Source: Crocinitomix catalasitica ATCC 23190
Lineage (GTDB): Bacteria; Bacteroidota; Bacteroidia; Flavobacteriales_D; Crocinitomicaceae
Direction of reading: 5' to 3'
DNA length: 64,000 nt
Assembly (NCBI RefSeq): GCF_000621625.1
Contig: NZ_KK211318.1
Location: forward strand, 146,205-210,204
Shown here piece after piece: positions 1 through 10,128 of this stretch. The number at the start of each line of letters is the position of its first letter. Position 1 is the stretch's first letter. A program made the position numbers and the translations under genes. Below the pieces are notes generated by a model, which was not told the origin of the DNA, made no database searches, and saw only the letters and a program-made list of their open reading frames with translations.

Positions 1-1
1 G

Positions 2-73
2 TACGATAATCTACTTATAAATGGTTTACTTATCGAGTTAGAAGAACTGTGGAAATTGAGTCATTGTAAATGA
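2..73 (+). CDS. C-terminal end of an upstream gene (partial)
   Basis: Frame 2 is open from the left edge and stops with TGA at 71-73, giving 23 residues that end in WKLSHCK. It may be the tail of a gene beginning before the window. The piece is too short to recognise. From 74 to 269 I see no other gene and no clear terminator. Confidence 0.3.
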   Translation, partial: YDNLLINGLLIELEELWKLSHCK

Positions 74-269
74 AAACATACAGCTTCCTCGTATTGGAAT
101 TGCTCCACCAATTAACCTTACATTTCTTTCTCCTCCGCTCTCAAAACACTCATTCTTAATAGAAACATTATATTTGATTAAAAGGAACAACCCAAGTCAA
201 TGAGTTGACTGATTTAATTAAAAGGTTTATCAATCAGGTTTTTAAAAGTAGGTATCAAATATAAAATCA

Positions 270-1484
270 ATGAAAATACTATTTACTTTAGTTGCTCTAT
301 TCTATCTAAATATCATTTTCACCCAGAATTCTCTTTTCGATTCGTTAATGGTTGTTGGTAAGGCTGAATTTAGTACTGAAAATCTTAAACCCGATTACAA
401 ACTTGCAGTTAAAGCGTTTGAACAAGCGGTGAAAATTGAACCGAATAATGCGGAAGCGCATTACTTTTTAGGGTATGCCTACAGCCGAGTTGACGGTAAA
501 GATGAGACATTGGCATTTATTACAAGTCTTGAATCTACGATCAAAATAAGTGAACAATTTGAACAGGTGAATAAAATATCACCTTACTATAAAGGTGAAC
601 TTGTAATTCTTGATCCTTATGCTAAAATTACAGCCGAATGGGGCGTACTTGCTGTACATTACATGCATCACAGCAAATTAGATTCGGCAAAATGGGCATT
701 TAAACAAGGTAAAAAAAAAGGCGGGTACAGCGATTTTATATTGGCTAGAGCAAGGTTACTTTTAGACGCATGTGATAAAAACGGTTTACTGTTATCTGCA
801 GGTGACAATAATGGCTATTCAGTTTGGTATGTACAAGTAATGGAAAATTATAGAACGGATGTTGTATTGATCGAATCCGGTTTGATGAGTACAATTTGGT
901 ATCCTAATTATTTAATGGACAAAAGGCAAATTAAGTTTAACCTTTCAAAACCAGTATTAGATTCATTGTCTTATTTACCCTGGAAAGATAGCTTGGTAAC
1001 AATCGGAGATTTTAAATGGATGCTTCAGCCGAGTTATAATGATAGTTTTTTACTGAGGTCGGACCGAGTGTTGCTTTCACTAATGCAAGCGAATTTATTT
1101 GAAAGGGAGATCTACTTTACTTCCTACTTTAGAGAAAATCAAAGGCTTTCTTTAGGAGCATATTGCAGGAATAATGTCATCGTTGATAAATTAACAGAGA
1201 ATATTGGTGAGCTCGTGACACATGCAGTGTTTAAAGAAGAACTTTTGAGTATATTAAAATTGTGCGAAATGGTCAATCAAAATAGTAACGAAGAACGCAG
1301 ATTGATAGTGGGAATTCGATATCGGGTATTCGTTCGAAGTCGATACTATTTGGAGAATAGGGAGAAGAAGCTCGCTAAAGAATTAATTGATTTATTGGAT
1401 CAATATTTACCTGAGCAAGAATTCCCCTTTTATTCGGAGAATAGCGCAAAGTATATGCTTTATTTAAGGTCTGAATTAAGGTGA
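270..1484 (+). CDS. Exported TPR protein with a DUF2723/GT117-like motif
   Basis: This 404-residue protein has a hydrophobic N-terminal signal (about residues 1-18, ending FTQN). One clear TPR unit lies at about residues 42-75 (AVKAFEQAVKIEPNN). Residues 177-211 (GDNNGYSVWYVQ, then YRTDVVLIESGLMSTIWY) resemble the conserved stretch in the soluble part of DUF2723/GT117 membrane proteins of Bacteroidota, which as I recall it reads GDNDTFPLWYLQE..RTDVRVVN.SLLNTDWY. The many membrane helices of that family are absent, so this looks like a stand-alone periplasmic relative. No enzyme activity can be assigned. It is a single gene, with the lipoprotein gene at 1611 following after 126 bp. Confidence 0.75.
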   Translation: MKILFTLVALFYLNIIFTQNSLFDSLMVVGKAEFSTENLKPDYKLAVKAFEQAVKIEPNNAEAHYFLGYAYSRVDGKDETLAFITSLESTIKISEQFEQVNKISPYYKGELVILDPYAKITAEWGVLAVHYMHHSKLDSAKWAFKQGKKKGGYSDFILARARLLLDACDKNGLLLSAGDNNGYSVWYVQVMENYRTDVVLIESGLMSTIWYPNYLMDKRQIKFNLSKPVLDSLSYLPWKDSLVTIGDFKWMLQPSYNDSFLLRSDRVLLSLMQANLFEREIYFTSYFRENQRLSLGAYCRNNVIVDKLTENIGELVTHAVFKEELLSILKLCEMVNQNSNEERRLIVGIRYRVFVRSRYYLENREKKLAKELIDLLDQYLPEQEFPFYSENSAKYMLYLRSELR

Positions 1485-1610
1485 CTTGTTAATTTTAGAA
1501 AGAATTTAGCTGTAGGTTTTAATCTTGATGGATTCTATATTCATTTAAATCTACGATTTTAGTGAATATAATAATGGTTAATTTTATTCTAATACCTAGA
1601 TGATTTTGGA

Positions 1611-2126
1611 ATGAATAAAAATTATTTTGTTTTTATTATGCTTTTTACTCTTGCATCATGCAAGAGCAAAAAGGGAGAATCAAATTTGAATGGCATAGAA
1701 GATCAGACAATAAACAAAAGTGAAATTATTGTAGAATCCTTTGACGCAATAAATTCATCAATTTACTTTCATGGAGGAAGAGATGTCGGGGAAAAGTTAA
1801 CGTTATATGAGGATGAGACATTTTTCTTATTACACTGGAACACATTTGGATCACCGTCTTATATTTTTGGGCACTATACCTATCATGAGGATCGAATTAT
1901 TCTAAAAGATACTATTGGATATCAATACGACTTCGCTTTAAAAGGGATGGACTCAACAGTAATTGATATAATGATAGTTGATACATTGTACTTGTGGAAA
2001 TTAGAAGAAAATAAATATTTGAGTCCATATCCTCAGCAGCCCAATAAGTCATTCGATTATAATTTGTTTTGGAGAGATCATGAAGAAGTGGAGATGAAAA
2101 TTGATTCAGCGCCAATTTTCCAATAA
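1611..2126 (+). CDS. Small hypothetical lipoprotein
   Basis: The 171-residue product begins with a lipoprotein signal: a short hydrophobic stretch, then LASC with Cys at residue 17, followed by a lysine-rich segment. The rest is hydrophilic and rich in D, E, Y and I, with no motif I recognise. It is probably anchored in the outer membrane or on its inner face. A hairpin at 2147-2164 follows the stop codon. Confidence 0.7.
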   Translation: MNKNYFVFIMLFTLASCKSKKGESNLNGIEDQTINKSEIIVESFDAINSSIYFHGGRDVGEKLTLYEDETFFLLHWNTFGSPSYIFGHYTYHEDRIILKDTIGYQYDFALKGMDSTVIDIMIVDTLYLWKLEENKYLSPYPQQPNKSFDYNLFWRDHEEVEMKIDSAPIFQ

Positions 2127-2146
2127 AAACCTTCACTAAATGGAGG

Positions 2147-2164
2147 ATACGCGTCGCGTATTTT
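2147..2164 (+). terminator. Hairpin after the lipoprotein gene
   Basis: ATACGC (2147-2152) and GCGTAT (2156-2161) form a perfect 6-bp stem with loop GTC, followed by TTT. It lies 21 bp after the stop at 2126. The stem is short but GC-rich against an AT-rich background, which fits a weak intrinsic terminator. Confidence 0.5.
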
Positions 2165-2295
2165 CCTTTAATAATCTAGGATTACCACTAATCGTATAAA
2201 AATTTAACGTTATCGAATAGTTCTGTTAAAACCGAATAGGAACCCCTACATTGCGCCTTGTCTCCTCAAAAGACGATGAATCAATAATAAAAAAT

Positions 2296-4305
2296 ATGAA
2301 ATTATTTATAGCACTTTTCCTAATTATTGGAAGTTATAATGCTTATTCACAATGTCCTACTACATTATTGTCTGAAGATTTTAATACGGGGCCTATAATT
2401 GGCGAAGTAGGATCGAATCTTACAGGACCTGCTGGTCCAAATGATGATATCGCATATACCTTTGATGGTACTCCTTATGGATGGTTTAATGTATCAACGG
2501 GTTTAGCTGATGTCGATGTCTACGACCGTCATTTTGATGCTTGTTTATCATCTGAAATTACCATCTCTCTCTCCATGAGAATGTCTACAGGTGCACCAAT
2601 GGATATTGACTTAATTGTTAAGGATGATTTTGGAGTTACTTTAACTACAACCAATGTTGTTTTGGGACAAATTTACGAAATGCACCGATTGACTTTTAGA
2701 TTACCATCAACGACAGGTTTTAATTTTATTATCCATTCAGTTTCTGCTGGTGCTGATGCTGGTCGGGAAATTATTGCGGAAGACTTATTAATTCAAATGT
2801 ATGATAATATTGCACCTACTGCATCTAGTCCGTTACCTATTAATGTAAGTTGTGTTGCTGATATTCCAGTTGCTGATGTCGCAGTTATTACTGATGCGAT
2901 GGATAATTGCTCCGTACCAACGGTTACTTTTTTATCAGATGTTTCGGACGGTGCATCTTGCCCAGAAACAATTACTCGAACTTATGCTGTAACTGACGAA
3001 TGTGGAAATACACTTGCTGTAACTCAAATGATAACCGTAAATGATATTATCAGTCCAACAGGATCTAATCCCTCTGCAATTACTGTAAGTTGTGCGTCTG
3101 ATGTTCCTGCACCTGATCCTACAGTTGTGACGGATGCAGCAGATAATTGTGGGGTTCCGACTGTTACTTTTATTTCTGATACTTCGGACGGTGACGTTTG
3201 TAATCTAGAAAGTATTTCTCGTATTTATGCAATTACAGATGCTTGTGGGAATTCAATCAATGTGACGCAAATTATTAATATTGAGGTTATAACGCCTAGT
3301 GTTGATGCTGGATTGGATCAAGCATTATGTGAAGGTTCAGAGGTTACATTAACTGCTTTTAATCCTGATGGGGCTGCAATTAGTTGGACGCCTATAATTG
3401 CAGATGGTATAGCTTTTGTTCCTGGAATAGGAACAACGAATTATTCAGTAACTGCCGCTGTTTGTGGTGGAGAATGTATTCAAATGGACGATGTAGATGT
3501 TGTCGTTAATCCTTTACCTGTTGTTGACTTTTTCGGGGATAATTTATTTGATTGTCCTGAGCATATTGTTAATTATACGAACCTTTCTAGCGAATCATTC
3601 CGTTGTAGTTGGAATTTTGGAGATGGAAGTATTTCGAATATTTGTGGTCCTGTAACACATACGTATAATTCTCCAGGAATTTATGATGTGACGCTACGTG
3701 TAGAATCTGCAGAAGGATGTGTGGCAGAATTGTCGAGAACAGATTATATTGAAACTTTACCAAGTCCAGTTGCTGCTTTTTCATTCCAATCATCTGATAT
3801 AGACGCATTGGATCCTGAAGTTAACTTTATCAACGAATCGGCTTTAGCAACAGATGTAACTTGGAATTTTGGTGATGGTTCGGGTGAAGTAAACGATATT
3901 AATCCAATCCATATCTATCCTTTTGAAACAGGTGGAACATACGACGTAGAGCTGACAGCTACGAATGATGCTAATTGTATCTCTATTGCTGAAAAAAGTA
4001 TAACAATTAAGGATGTTGTTTTATATTATGTACCCAATGCTTTTACACCGGATAACGATGGGTTTAATGCAGACTTTAAACCAGTCTTCACTTCAGGTTA
4101 CGATGTATATGATTACCACTTGCTAATTTTTAATCAATATGGCGAAGTCGTATTCGAATCGTTTGATTCTTTTTACGGATGGGATGGAAGTTATGGTGGT
4201 TCTGGATTATGCCAAAGTGGTGTCTATGTTTGGCAAGTTGACTTTGGTTTGTTAGCGTCAGATGAAAAAAAGACAGATCGTGGTACTTTTACTTTATTGA
4301 GATAA
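2296..4305 (+). CDS. T9SS type B surface protein with HYR-like and PKD domains
   Basis: The ATG at 2296 is preferred over the upstream TTG at 2251 because a typical signal peptide (MKLFIALFLIIGSYNAYSQ) starts there. The 669-residue mature order is: an N-terminal beta-rich domain; two 80-residue HYR-like repeats (residues 171-330); an Ig-like unit starting VDAGLDQALC; two PKD domains with CSWNFGDGS and VTWNFGDGS; and a C-terminal gliding-motility/type B sorting domain (about 590-669) with YVPNAFTPDNDG, YGWDGSYGG, SGVYVW and a terminal GTFTLLR. Such proteins are exported by the type IX system and attached at the cell surface. A role in adhesion is inferred. It is a single gene that converges on the efflux operon. 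Confidence 0.9.
   Translation: MKLFIALFLIIGSYNAYSQCPTTLLSEDFNTGPIIGEVGSNLTGPAGPNDDIAYTFDGTPYGWFNVSTGLADVDVYDRHFDACLSSEITISLSMRMSTGAPMDIDLIVKDDFGVTLTTTNVVLGQIYEMHRLTFRLPSTTGFNFIIHSVSAGADAGREIIAEDLLIQMYDNIAPTASSPLPINVSCVADIPVADVAVITDAMDNCSVPTVTFLSDVSDGASCPETITRTYAVTDECGNTLAVTQMITVNDIISPTGSNPSAITVSCASDVPAPDPTVVTDAADNCGVPTVTFISDTSDGDVCNLESISRIYAITDACGNSINVTQIINIEVITPSVDAGLDQALCEGSEVTLTAFNPDGAAISWTPIIADGIAFVPGIGTTNYSVTAAVCGGECIQMDDVDVVVNPLPVVDFFGDNLFDCPEHIVNYTNLSSESFRCSWNFGDGSISNICGPVTHTYNSPGIYDVTLRVESAEGCVAELSRTDYIETLPSPVAAFSFQSSDIDALDPEVNFINESALATDVTWNFGDGSGEVNDINPIHIYPFETGGTYDVELTATNDANCISIAEKSITIKDVVLYYVPNAFTPDNDGFNADFKPVFTSGYDVYDYHLLIFNQYGEVVFESFDSFYGWDGSYGGSGLCQSGVYVWQVDFGLLASDEKKTDRGTFTLLR
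2806..3285 (+). repeat. Two tandem 240-bp HYR-like repeats
   Basis: The units at 2806-3045 and 3046-3285 encode two 80-residue copies sharing a VSC..D(I/V)P..D...(V/I)TDA.DNC pattern, then PTVTF.SD.SDG, and TDECGN or TDACGN. The period is exactly 240 bp, which indicates internal duplication within the gene at 2296. Confidence 0.8.
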
Positions 4306-4364
4306 TCAACTTTTCGTTTTAAGATCTAAAGTCTTTATCCTCAATTAAGGTTTAGAAATGTAAT

Positions 4365-4398
4365 TCAACACTGCACTTCATATGGAGCGCAGTGTTGA
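4365..4398. terminator. Hairpin between convergent genes
   Basis: TCAACACTGC (4365-4374) pairs perfectly with GCAGTGTTGA (4389-4398). The loop can itself form a CTTC/GGAG inner stem. It lies between the stops of the converging surface-protein gene (4305) and TolC-like gene (4427). There is no T-run on either side, so termination is inferred from position and stem strength. Confidence 0.5.
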
Positions 4399-4426
4399 GG
4401 TAGTATTAAAACTGAATAGGACCTAT

Positions 4427-5842
4427 TTATTTCCAACCGCCTCCAAGGGCTTCGTATAAATTGACAACCGACTCTAATTGTTGAAGTTTGGTATTAATAC
4501 TGTTGATCTCTGCATTTAAAGCACTTTGTCGTGCTGTTAATAAATCCAGGTAATTCGCGAAACCACTTTTTAATAATTCTTCTGAGTTCGATTCTGCTGT
4601 TCGTAATGCAGCCACTTCATTCTCACGAAAAACCATTTTTTTCGATTCGTTCTGATAAGTATACAAGGCATTCGAAACTTCATTTCCAGCAATAAGTAAA
4701 GTCTCTTTAAACTCCAATAATGCGCGTTCCTGATTCGCTAAAGCGACTTCTTTTTCCGTTTTTAATTTTCTTTGGTTCAACAGCGGTTGTGTCAATCCAC
4801 CAGCAATTGTTGCAAATAAAGAATTTACACTCAGTAATTTGTCCAATTCTATACTTTGGAATCCTCCAGAAGCAGTTAAAGCCAAAGAAGGATAAAAATT
4901 GGTCCGCGCAATATTCGTCATTTCAAAAGCTTGAATTAAATTATATTCAGCAGCCAATACATCTGGTCTATTGCTTAACAAAGCAGCTGGAACACCTTGA
5001 TTTAATTCCTGATCTATTTCTTGTGCGTCTAAACTTCCTCTTTCAAAACCTTGTGCTGGTCTACCCAAAAGAATGCTCAATTTATTTTCTGTCTTAAAAA
5101 TCGCAGTCTCAAGATCTACTTCTAAAGCGCGTGCACTATTGTATTGTGCTATATTTTGGTCGACCGCAACCTGTGTAACTTGCCCAGCATCTTTCAAAGC
5201 CGTAATTGTAGCTACACTGCTCTCTCTAGAAGCAATCGTTTCCCGTGTAACTTCCAGTTGCGCATCTAATGCCAAGAGGTTGTAATACGTGCTGGCAATA
5301 TTAGAAATCAAACGTGTTTTAATGGCTTGATGTCCTGCATAACTTTGTAAATATGCTGCTTGTGTTGCTCTTTGTTGACTTCTAATTTTACCCCAAAGGT
5401 CAATTTCCCAGGATACATTTCCTGTAATATCGAAACTGTTCAGACCGCCACTAAAAATAGAACCAAATTGACTATTCGCTGAAAATTCCTGATGGGATCC
5501 GTTTACGCCTACATTTGCTGTTGGCAAATAACCTGCTTTTCCTTGTTTAGCATAAGCTTCACTTGCGATCATTTGCTGAATGGCAATTCGAACATCCATA
5601 TTGTTTTCCAATCCTTCTGCAATATAATTTTGCAATTCGGGATCCGTAAAAAGGGTTTTCCAAGATACATCAGCCAACGAATTAGTATCTGCTGATAAAT
5701 TATCTGTTCGATAAAGTGAATCCGTTATCGTTATTTCTGGACGCTCATAGTCTTTAGCGACTAAACAACTTTGTAGCGTTCCAATTAATACGACAAACAC
5801 AATTCCTTTACGCATATATTTTATTGTTCTCATTGCTTTCAT
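4427..5842 (-). CDS. TolC/OprM-family outer membrane efflux lipoprotein
   Basis: This is the outer membrane channel of the tripartite RND pump encoded upstream. The 471-residue product has a lipobox, LQSC, near residue 26, and NodT/OprM-family features: YERPEI near the mature start, VSWEIDLWGKIRSQ, and two halves of long coiled-coil sequence, ending in ALGGGWK. Its ATG overlaps the stop codon of the pump gene by one base (TAATG), so translational coupling is likely. Met-4 or Met-10 are possible later starts. As the last gene of the regulator-MFP-pump-channel operon, it should exit drugs or toxic compounds across the outer membrane. The substrate is unknown. Confidence 0.93.
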   Translation of the reverse strand: MKAMRTIKYMRKGIVFVVLIGTLQSCLVAKDYERPEITITDSLYRTDNLSADTNSLADVSWKTLFTDPELQNYIAEGLENNMDVRIAIQQMIASEAYAKQGKAGYLPTANVGVNGSHQEFSANSQFGSIFSGGLNSFDITGNVSWEIDLWGKIRSQQRATQAAYLQSYAGHQAIKTRLISNIASTYYNLLALDAQLEVTRETIASRESSVATITALKDAGQVTQVAVDQNIAQYNSARALEVDLETAIFKTENKLSILLGRPAQGFERGSLDAQEIDQELNQGVPAALLSNRPDVLAAEYNLIQAFEMTNIARTNFYPSLALTASGGFQSIELDKLLSVNSLFATIAGGLTQPLLNQRKLKTEKEVALANQERALLEFKETLLIAGNEVSNALYTYQNESKKMVFRENEVAALRTAESNSEELLKSGFANYLDLLTARQSALNAEINSINTKLQQLESVVNLYEALGGGWK

Positions 5843-8800
5843 TATTGCTTGTCTTCAATCGTTTGTACAGCAGGTTTACTTGAGAATTTCTCTTGTAACC
5901 ACTGAAATAATATAAATAGAATAGGAATGACGAATACACCTAAAATGGTTCCAATTAGCAATCCGCCAACGGCACCTGTTCCGATAGAGCGATTCCCTTC
6001 CGAACCAACGCCTTTTGCCAATACCAAAGGCATCAAACCTAGAATAAAGGCGAATGATGTCATTAGGATAGGGCGTAAACGTGATTTAGCTCCGTCGATA
6101 GCTGCTTCGACAATACTTTCTCCTTGTCGTCGTTTTTGCAGCGCAATTTCAACGATTAGAATGGCGTTTTTGGCCAGCAAACCAATTAACATGATTAAGG
6201 CGATTTGGAAGTAGATATTGTTCTCCAATCCGAATAACTTCGTACTGATATAAGCCCCAAATACACCGAAAGGAATAGAGAATATAACCGCAAATGGCAA
6301 TAAATAACTTTCGTATTGTGCACTCAATAAGAAATACACAAACAAAATACTCAAGATAAAAATGAATGTTGTTTGATTCCCCGCACTTACTTCTTCACGT
6401 GTCAATCCTGAATAAGCAACGGTGTAATTACTTGGTAATTTCGCTATTTCTTCTTCAATCACTTTAATAGCATCTCCTGTACTGAAACCATCGTTTGTCG
6501 CACCTGTTAATTTGGTAGAGTTAAACAGGTTGAATCGTGTTACGGATTGAGGTCCGTAGACTCTTTTTAAAGTTACAAATTGGGTAATAGGTGTCATTTC
6601 ACCTGTTTCAGTTTTTACATACATACTATTTAAAGCATTCACATCTGCTCTGTCTTCTGGTAAAGCTTGAATGTAAACTCTGAATTGTTTCCCGAAGCGA
6701 GAAAAGTCAGATGCGTAAACACCGCCAATATATCCTTGTAAAGTGGAGAAAATGCTATTTACTGGAACACCTTTTTCTTTGGCCAAAGGAACATTGACTT
6801 CCATTTCGTATTGTGGATATTCCGTACTAAATGAAGATTGTGCGTATTTAATTTCTGGATGTTTTGTTAAGGCAGCAGCAAACTCTTGATTCGCGATATC
6901 CAAATCTTTAAACTCACCACCAAATTTATCCAATAGGTTTATTTCAAAACCAGAAGAGTTACCGAATCCACGAATACTAGGCGGAGAAAAGAAGATGATA
7001 TTTGCCTCAGGAATACCCGCAACAATTCCAAATAATTTCTTGCTAATTGCATCGGCTGACAATTCAGGATCCGTACGTTCACTCCAATCTTTTAATTTGA
7101 TAATACCAAACCCATAATTACTTCCAGAACCGTTCAATAAACTACGTCCTCGAATTAAATTTACACCGACAATTCCATCGACATTAGATATTTTATTGTA
7201 CAAATCTTTAGCTACTGCACTCGTTCTATCTAAAGATGCACCTGCTGGTAATTCAATATTTGCGAAAATAATTCCTCTGTCTTCATTTGGTACAAATCCT
7301 GTAGGTGTTGTTGCAGATGACCAGAAAATTCCAACCAATGCTAAAACCAATAATAAAGCAGGGATCCATTTTTTTTTGTATAAAAAATGAAGGGATTGAC
7401 CGTACTTATTAACCGTTGCATTAAAGCCACGGTTGAATAAGGTATAGAAACGTTTTAAAGGTCCTTTGTCTTTTAGTTCAGCGTCTTCTTTGTGTGGTTT
7501 TAATAATAAAGCACATAGAGCAGGACTTAAAGTCAATGCATTTACGGCAGAAATTAGAATCGCAATAATTAAGGTGACCCCGAATTGTTCGTAGAAAACA
7601 CCCGTTGGACCAGTCACAAATGTGACAGGGATGAATACTGCCGCCATGACCAATGTAATTGATATAATGGCGCCTGATATTTCGCCCATTGCCGTAACTG
7701 TCGCTGCTTTTGGATCTTTAATCCCTTCGTCCAACTTGGCGTGAACCGCTTCAACAACCACAATGGCATCATCCACAACAATTCCAATCGCCAATACCAA
7801 TGCAAACAGGGTTAAAAGGTTGATCGAATACCCAAAAACACTCAAAAAGAAGAAGGTTCCAATAATGGATACAGGCACAGCAAGCGCCGGAATTAAAGTC
7901 GATCTAAAATCTTGTAGAAAAAGAAATACAACTAAAAAGACAAGAACAAAAGCTTCTAACAAGGTCATGATCACCTTTTCAATAGAGGCATTCAAAAACA
8001 AACTCGTGTCGTAAGGAATGAAAACATCCAATCCTTCTGGCAAGTCTTTCTTTACCGTTTCCAAGGTCGCTTTAATATTTTCTATAATAACTTTGGCGTT
8101 GGAACCTTTCGTTTGAAAAATCCCCATAAACACCGCTGGATTACCTAAACTCATCGCATTAGAAGCATAAGACTGGGCATCCAATTCGATAGTGGCAATG
8201 TCGTTTAAGCGCAGGTATTCACCATTCCCCAATGCTTTAATCACGATATCGGCGTATTGATTTTCTTTTTTAAATCGACCGCTATACGTTAAAATATAAG
8301 AAAATGCTTGTCCGTTATTCTCACCAAGTGCTCCGGCAGCAGCCTCTAAATTTTGTTCTTTTAAAGCTGCAGTAACATCCGAAGGAATTAAGTTGTAAGC
8401 AGCTAATTTTTCTGGTTTCAACCAGATTCGCATGGCATAATCCTGTTGTGAGAATAAACTTACATCTCCAACGCCATTGATTCGTTGCATCGCCGGAATT
8501 ACATTTATTTTTAAGTAGTTTTGAATGAATGTAGCGTCGTATTTATCGCTTTCTGAATACATAGCGGCAAACATCAAAGCACTGGTCTCTTGCTTTTTGG
8601 TTGTAACACCCGTTTGAATTACCTCTGCAGGCAATAAAGGATTAGCAGCAGCAACGCGGTTCTGAACGTTAACAGCAGCAATATTTGCATCCATTTCTTG
8701 ATCAAAATAAACCGTAATTTCTGCAGTACCATTGTTCGATGCAGTTGAAGTGATATAAGTCATTCCCTCAACACCGTTAATTTGCTCTTCAATAGGAATG

Positions 8801-8985
8801 ATAACACTTTCCAATACCGTTTCGGCATTCGCTCCAGGATAATTGGCGACTACCTTAATGGTTGGTGGGGCAATATCTGGATATTCTTCAATCGGTAAAC
8901 TTGTTACACTGATGGCCCCAAGAATTAATATAATAATAGAAATAACGGTAGACAATACCGGTCTTTCAATAAACTTTTTTAACAT
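5842..8985 (-). CDS. RND efflux pump, inner membrane permease (HAE1 family)
   Basis: This 1047-residue AcrB-like proton-driven transporter has the normal length for the family. The N-terminus FIERPVLSTVISIIILILG is typical of HAE1 pumps, followed by LP..EYPDIAPP and the large periplasmic loops. The helix with GIVVDDAIVVVEAV carries the paired acidic residues of the proton relay. The second half repeats the plan, with GLLAKNAILIVE. It forms a trimer linking the fusion protein (9001-10128) to the TolC-like channel (4427-5842). The spacing is 15 bp after the fusion-protein gene, and it overlaps the channel gene by one base. Broad export of hydrophobic toxicants is expected, but specificity cannot be read from sequence. 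Confidence 0.96.
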   Translation of the reverse strand: MLKKFIERPVLSTVISIIILILGAISVTSLPIEEYPDIAPPTIKVVANYPGANAETVLESVIIPIEEQINGVEGMTYITSTASNNGTAEITVYFDQEMDANIAAVNVQNRVAAANPLLPAEVIQTGVTTKKQETSALMFAAMYSESDKYDATFIQNYLKINVIPAMQRINGVGDVSLFSQQDYAMRIWLKPEKLAAYNLIPSDVTAALKEQNLEAAAGALGENNGQAFSYILTYSGRFKKENQYADIVIKALGNGEYLRLNDIATIELDAQSYASNAMSLGNPAVFMGIFQTKGSNAKVIIENIKATLETVKKDLPEGLDVFIPYDTSLFLNASIEKVIMTLLEAFVLVFLVVFLFLQDFRSTLIPALAVPVSIIGTFFFLSVFGYSINLLTLFALVLAIGIVVDDAIVVVEAVHAKLDEGIKDPKAATVTAMGEISGAIISITLVMAAVFIPVTFVTGPTGVFYEQFGVTLIIAILISAVNALTLSPALCALLLKPHKEDAELKDKGPLKRFYTLFNRGFNATVNKYGQSLHFLYKKKWIPALLLVLALVGIFWSSATTPTGFVPNEDRGIIFANIELPAGASLDRTSAVAKDLYNKISNVDGIVGVNLIRGRSLLNGSGSNYGFGIIKLKDWSERTDPELSADAISKKLFGIVAGIPEANIIFFSPPSIRGFGNSSGFEINLLDKFGGEFKDLDIANQEFAAALTKHPEIKYAQSSFSTEYPQYEMEVNVPLAKEKGVPVNSIFSTLQGYIGGVYASDFSRFGKQFRVYIQALPEDRADVNALNSMYVKTETGEMTPITQFVTLKRVYGPQSVTRFNLFNSTKLTGATNDGFSTGDAIKVIEEEIAKLPSNYTVAYSGLTREEVSAGNQTTFIFILSILFVYFLLSAQYESYLLPFAVIFSIPFGVFGAYISTKLFGLENNIYFQIALIMLIGLLAKNAILIVEIALQKRRQGESIVEAAIDGAKSRLRPILMTSFAFILGLMPLVLAKGVGSEGNRSIGTGAVGGLLIGTILGVFVIPILFILFQWLQEKFSSKPAVQTIEDKQ

Positions 8986-9000
8986 TATGAATGGGGGAAT

Positions 9001-10128
9001 TTAGTTTTTAAATAAAGTTTCAATAGGTTGAATTACATCCTTAAAAGACGTTATTTCGGGATTGATAACCATGTCATTTTTCAATTTTCCAACACCTGCA
9101 ACAACAATTCTATCGCCACTCTCCAAGCCTGACTCTAATACATATAGATTATCGATACTCGCTTTTACCTTTACTATTTCAGTGGTAACTTTATTGGTAT
9201 CATCAACCTTAAACACCATGATGTTCCCCTGTTGCTCGTAAGTAGCCGCTTGTGGAATTACAGTTGCATTTTCATATACACTTGGAATTTGAATCGTTCC
9301 ACTGTTGCCATTCGTTAATAATTGGTTGGGATTGTCAAATATAGCTCTCAAACTTACCGTTCCTGTTTTCGAATTAATTTGTCCAGAACTGGTTTGTATA
9401 TTTCCTTTTTCGGCATATGCACTGCCATTGGCAAGAATCAAATTAACAGCCGAAAATTTTGCTAATTTCTCAGCTACATCTTTTCCTTCTGCGTTTTCAA
9501 GAAAGTCTAAATATTGTACTTCGTTTAAACTAAAGAAAGCATATACTTTACTGATATCACTCAAAGTTGTCAAAGGGTTGACATCATTAGGACTCACCAA
9601 AGAACCTTCTCTGTAGTTTATCGTTCCTACATAACCATCAACTGGACTTTTTACAGTGGCATATCCAATATTTGCAGAAATACTGCTGTAATTGGCTTTG
9701 GCTTGTGCTAAATTAGCTTTTGCTGTTTCTAATTGAACGGCGCTAATGATATTCTTTTCAACAAGGGGAATCAATTTATCGACTTCAACTTGTGCTACAT
9801 TGATTCTTGCTTTAGCTGCTCCAGCATCTTGACTCAATGTTTGCGTTTCTAGTCTAAATAAAACCTGTCCTTTTCGTACTTTTTCTCCCTCATCTACTAA
9901 AACAGCTTGAATATAACCTGGTATTTTTGCACGCACATCACTATTTACAATTCCTTCTAAACTGGTTGGATATTCTTCAAAACCTGTAACCGTTTTTGTT
10001 TCTATTTGCGAAACCGGAAAAGTAGGAGCAGGCGCCATTTTTGTATTATTCTCTTGCTCAGCCGAACAACTTTGAAGGATCAAAACTAGTCCAAGTACTA
10101 ATGCCGATATTATTTTTTTGTGGCTCAT
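9001..10128 (-). CDS. RND efflux periplasmic adaptor (membrane fusion protein)
   Basis: The 375-residue adaptor has a lipoprotein signal ending LQSC (Cys near residue 21). A barrel-sandwich/lipoyl half-motif (YIQAVLVDEGEKVRKGQVLF) is followed by an alpha-helical hairpin at about residues 95-150. The second half-motif is VKSPVDGYVGTINYREGS, and a beta-barrel follows. It bridges the inner membrane pump and the TolC-like channel. Its start overlaps the stop of the regulator gene at 10128, so the operon is tightly coupled. Confidence 0.95.
   Translation of the reverse strand: MSHKKIISALVLGLVLILQSCSAEQENNTKMAPAPTFPVSQIETKTVTGFEEYPTSLEGIVNSDVRAKIPGYIQAVLVDEGEKVRKGQVLFRLETQTLSQDAGAAKARINVAQVEVDKLIPLVEKNIISAVQLETAKANLAQAKANYSSISANIGYATVKSPVDGYVGTINYREGSLVSPNDVNPLTTLSDISKVYAFFSLNEVQYLDFLENAEGKDVAEKLAKFSAVNLILANGSAYAEKGNIQTSSGQINSKTGTVSLRAIFDNPNQLLTNGNSGTIQIPSVYENATVIPQAATYEQQGNIMVFKVDDTNKVTTEIVKVKASIDNLYVLESGLESGDRIVVAGVGKLKNDMVINPEITSFKDVIQPIETLFKN

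Noticed and set aside
2806..3285. CRISPR-like or satellite repeat
   Set aside because: The two 240-bp units are coding HYR-like domains in one gene. There are no short direct repeats with unique spacers.
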